Shown one piece after another: positions 59,547-60,000 of a stretch of DNA of 60,000 nt. Made by a program: the position numbers and the translations under genes. The notes under the pieces were generated by a model that searched no databases, was not told the origin of the DNA, and was given only the letters and a program-made list of their open reading frames with translations. Origin of the DNA: Bugula neritina (lineage: Eukaryota; Bryozoa; Gymnolaemata; Cheilostomatida; Bugulidae); contig OZ037768.1 in the NCBI GenBank assembly GCA_964035545.1, forward strand, positions 14,386,175 through 14,446,174, written 5' to 3'. Numbering within the stretch: the stretch's first letter is position 1; every line of letters starts with the position of its first letter.

Positions 59547-60000
59547 CTGCAACAGTGAAATGAGTATACTCAGTATCATATATAGTAGGACATGAATCTT
59601 ACGTCACAAAGCAATGCCATTTAATCTCATTTGCTCAAAAAATGCATGTAATAGTGTCCAAAATTACAGGAAAATTGAAGGTGAAGCACTGAAATATTAA
59701 AACTAAATGAATAGATTTGATAAAATGTGGCAATCAAATTAATTTACTAGTAACAGCTGGCTAAATTCTAATATTCTGCAATAAAATAGATTTTCTAGTT
59801 AAAACAATTCAAACAGTAGGGGCAAGGGGGGGGGGCACAACGGTCATAGGGGTACAAAAAGCCCGCCAAATTGAGAGAGAACTTATTGACTTAGAGTTGT
59901 GATTTTTTTCATAAAAAGGTATTGACATAATTATTCAGCCATTGTAGTTTCAACACTTGCGGAACATACGTGTTGAAAAGGCGAGTAAAAAACTGTTTTT
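59547..60000. other. RhoGEF intron, right edge
   Basis: AT-rich intron upstream of the C1 exon, with a G-rich run near 59826-59836. I see no exon. The first coding exons of the gene lie beyond the window. Confidence 0.5.

Overview
The window is an AT-rich piece of animal nuclear genome. Coding sequence is split into short exons with GT/AG borders and long introns full of repeats. An intron-bearing tRNA gene and decayed retrotransposons point the same way. The gene content fits an invertebrate metazoan, but the sequence alone does not fix the phylum. Exon borders were called by eye from homology, splice consensus and reading phase. All four gene models keep an open frame across every junction.

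Layout, left to right. (1) 276-7143, minus: the first nine coding exons of a FAM91A1 orthologue, running off the left edge, with a decayed LINE in intron 6. (2) 7144-7975: a short divergent intergenic region. (3) 7976-12875, plus: ISCA1 (mitochondrial Fe-S assembly), four exons, with an R2-like LINE relic in intron 1. (4) 13799-30383, minus: a complete 23-exon secreted metalloprotease of the ADAMTS16/18 type (1265 aa), converging tail to tail with ISCA1. (5) 32841 to beyond the right edge, minus: a large Lbc/GEF-H1-type RhoGEF (C1, DH, PH, coiled coil), 21 coding exons seen plus a possible alternative first exon.

The four genes are functionally unrelated: vesicle tethering, Fe-S assembly, matrix proteolysis and Rho activation. 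The most interesting material lies in the introns of the RhoGEF gene. A Penelope-like element remnant has inverted terminal repeats that each carry a small hammerhead ribozyme motif. A 165-bp structured, GC-richer insert is flanked by a perfect 18-bp target-site duplication. There are also two tRNA-derived SINE copies, a nested insertion of one TTA-duplicating MITE into another copy of its own family (making a near-palindrome of about 2 kb), a second MITE family, and a tRNA-Arg(UCU) gene with its own intron. In the ADAMTS gene, a 27-bp minisatellite repeats the start of exon 22 together with its splice acceptor.
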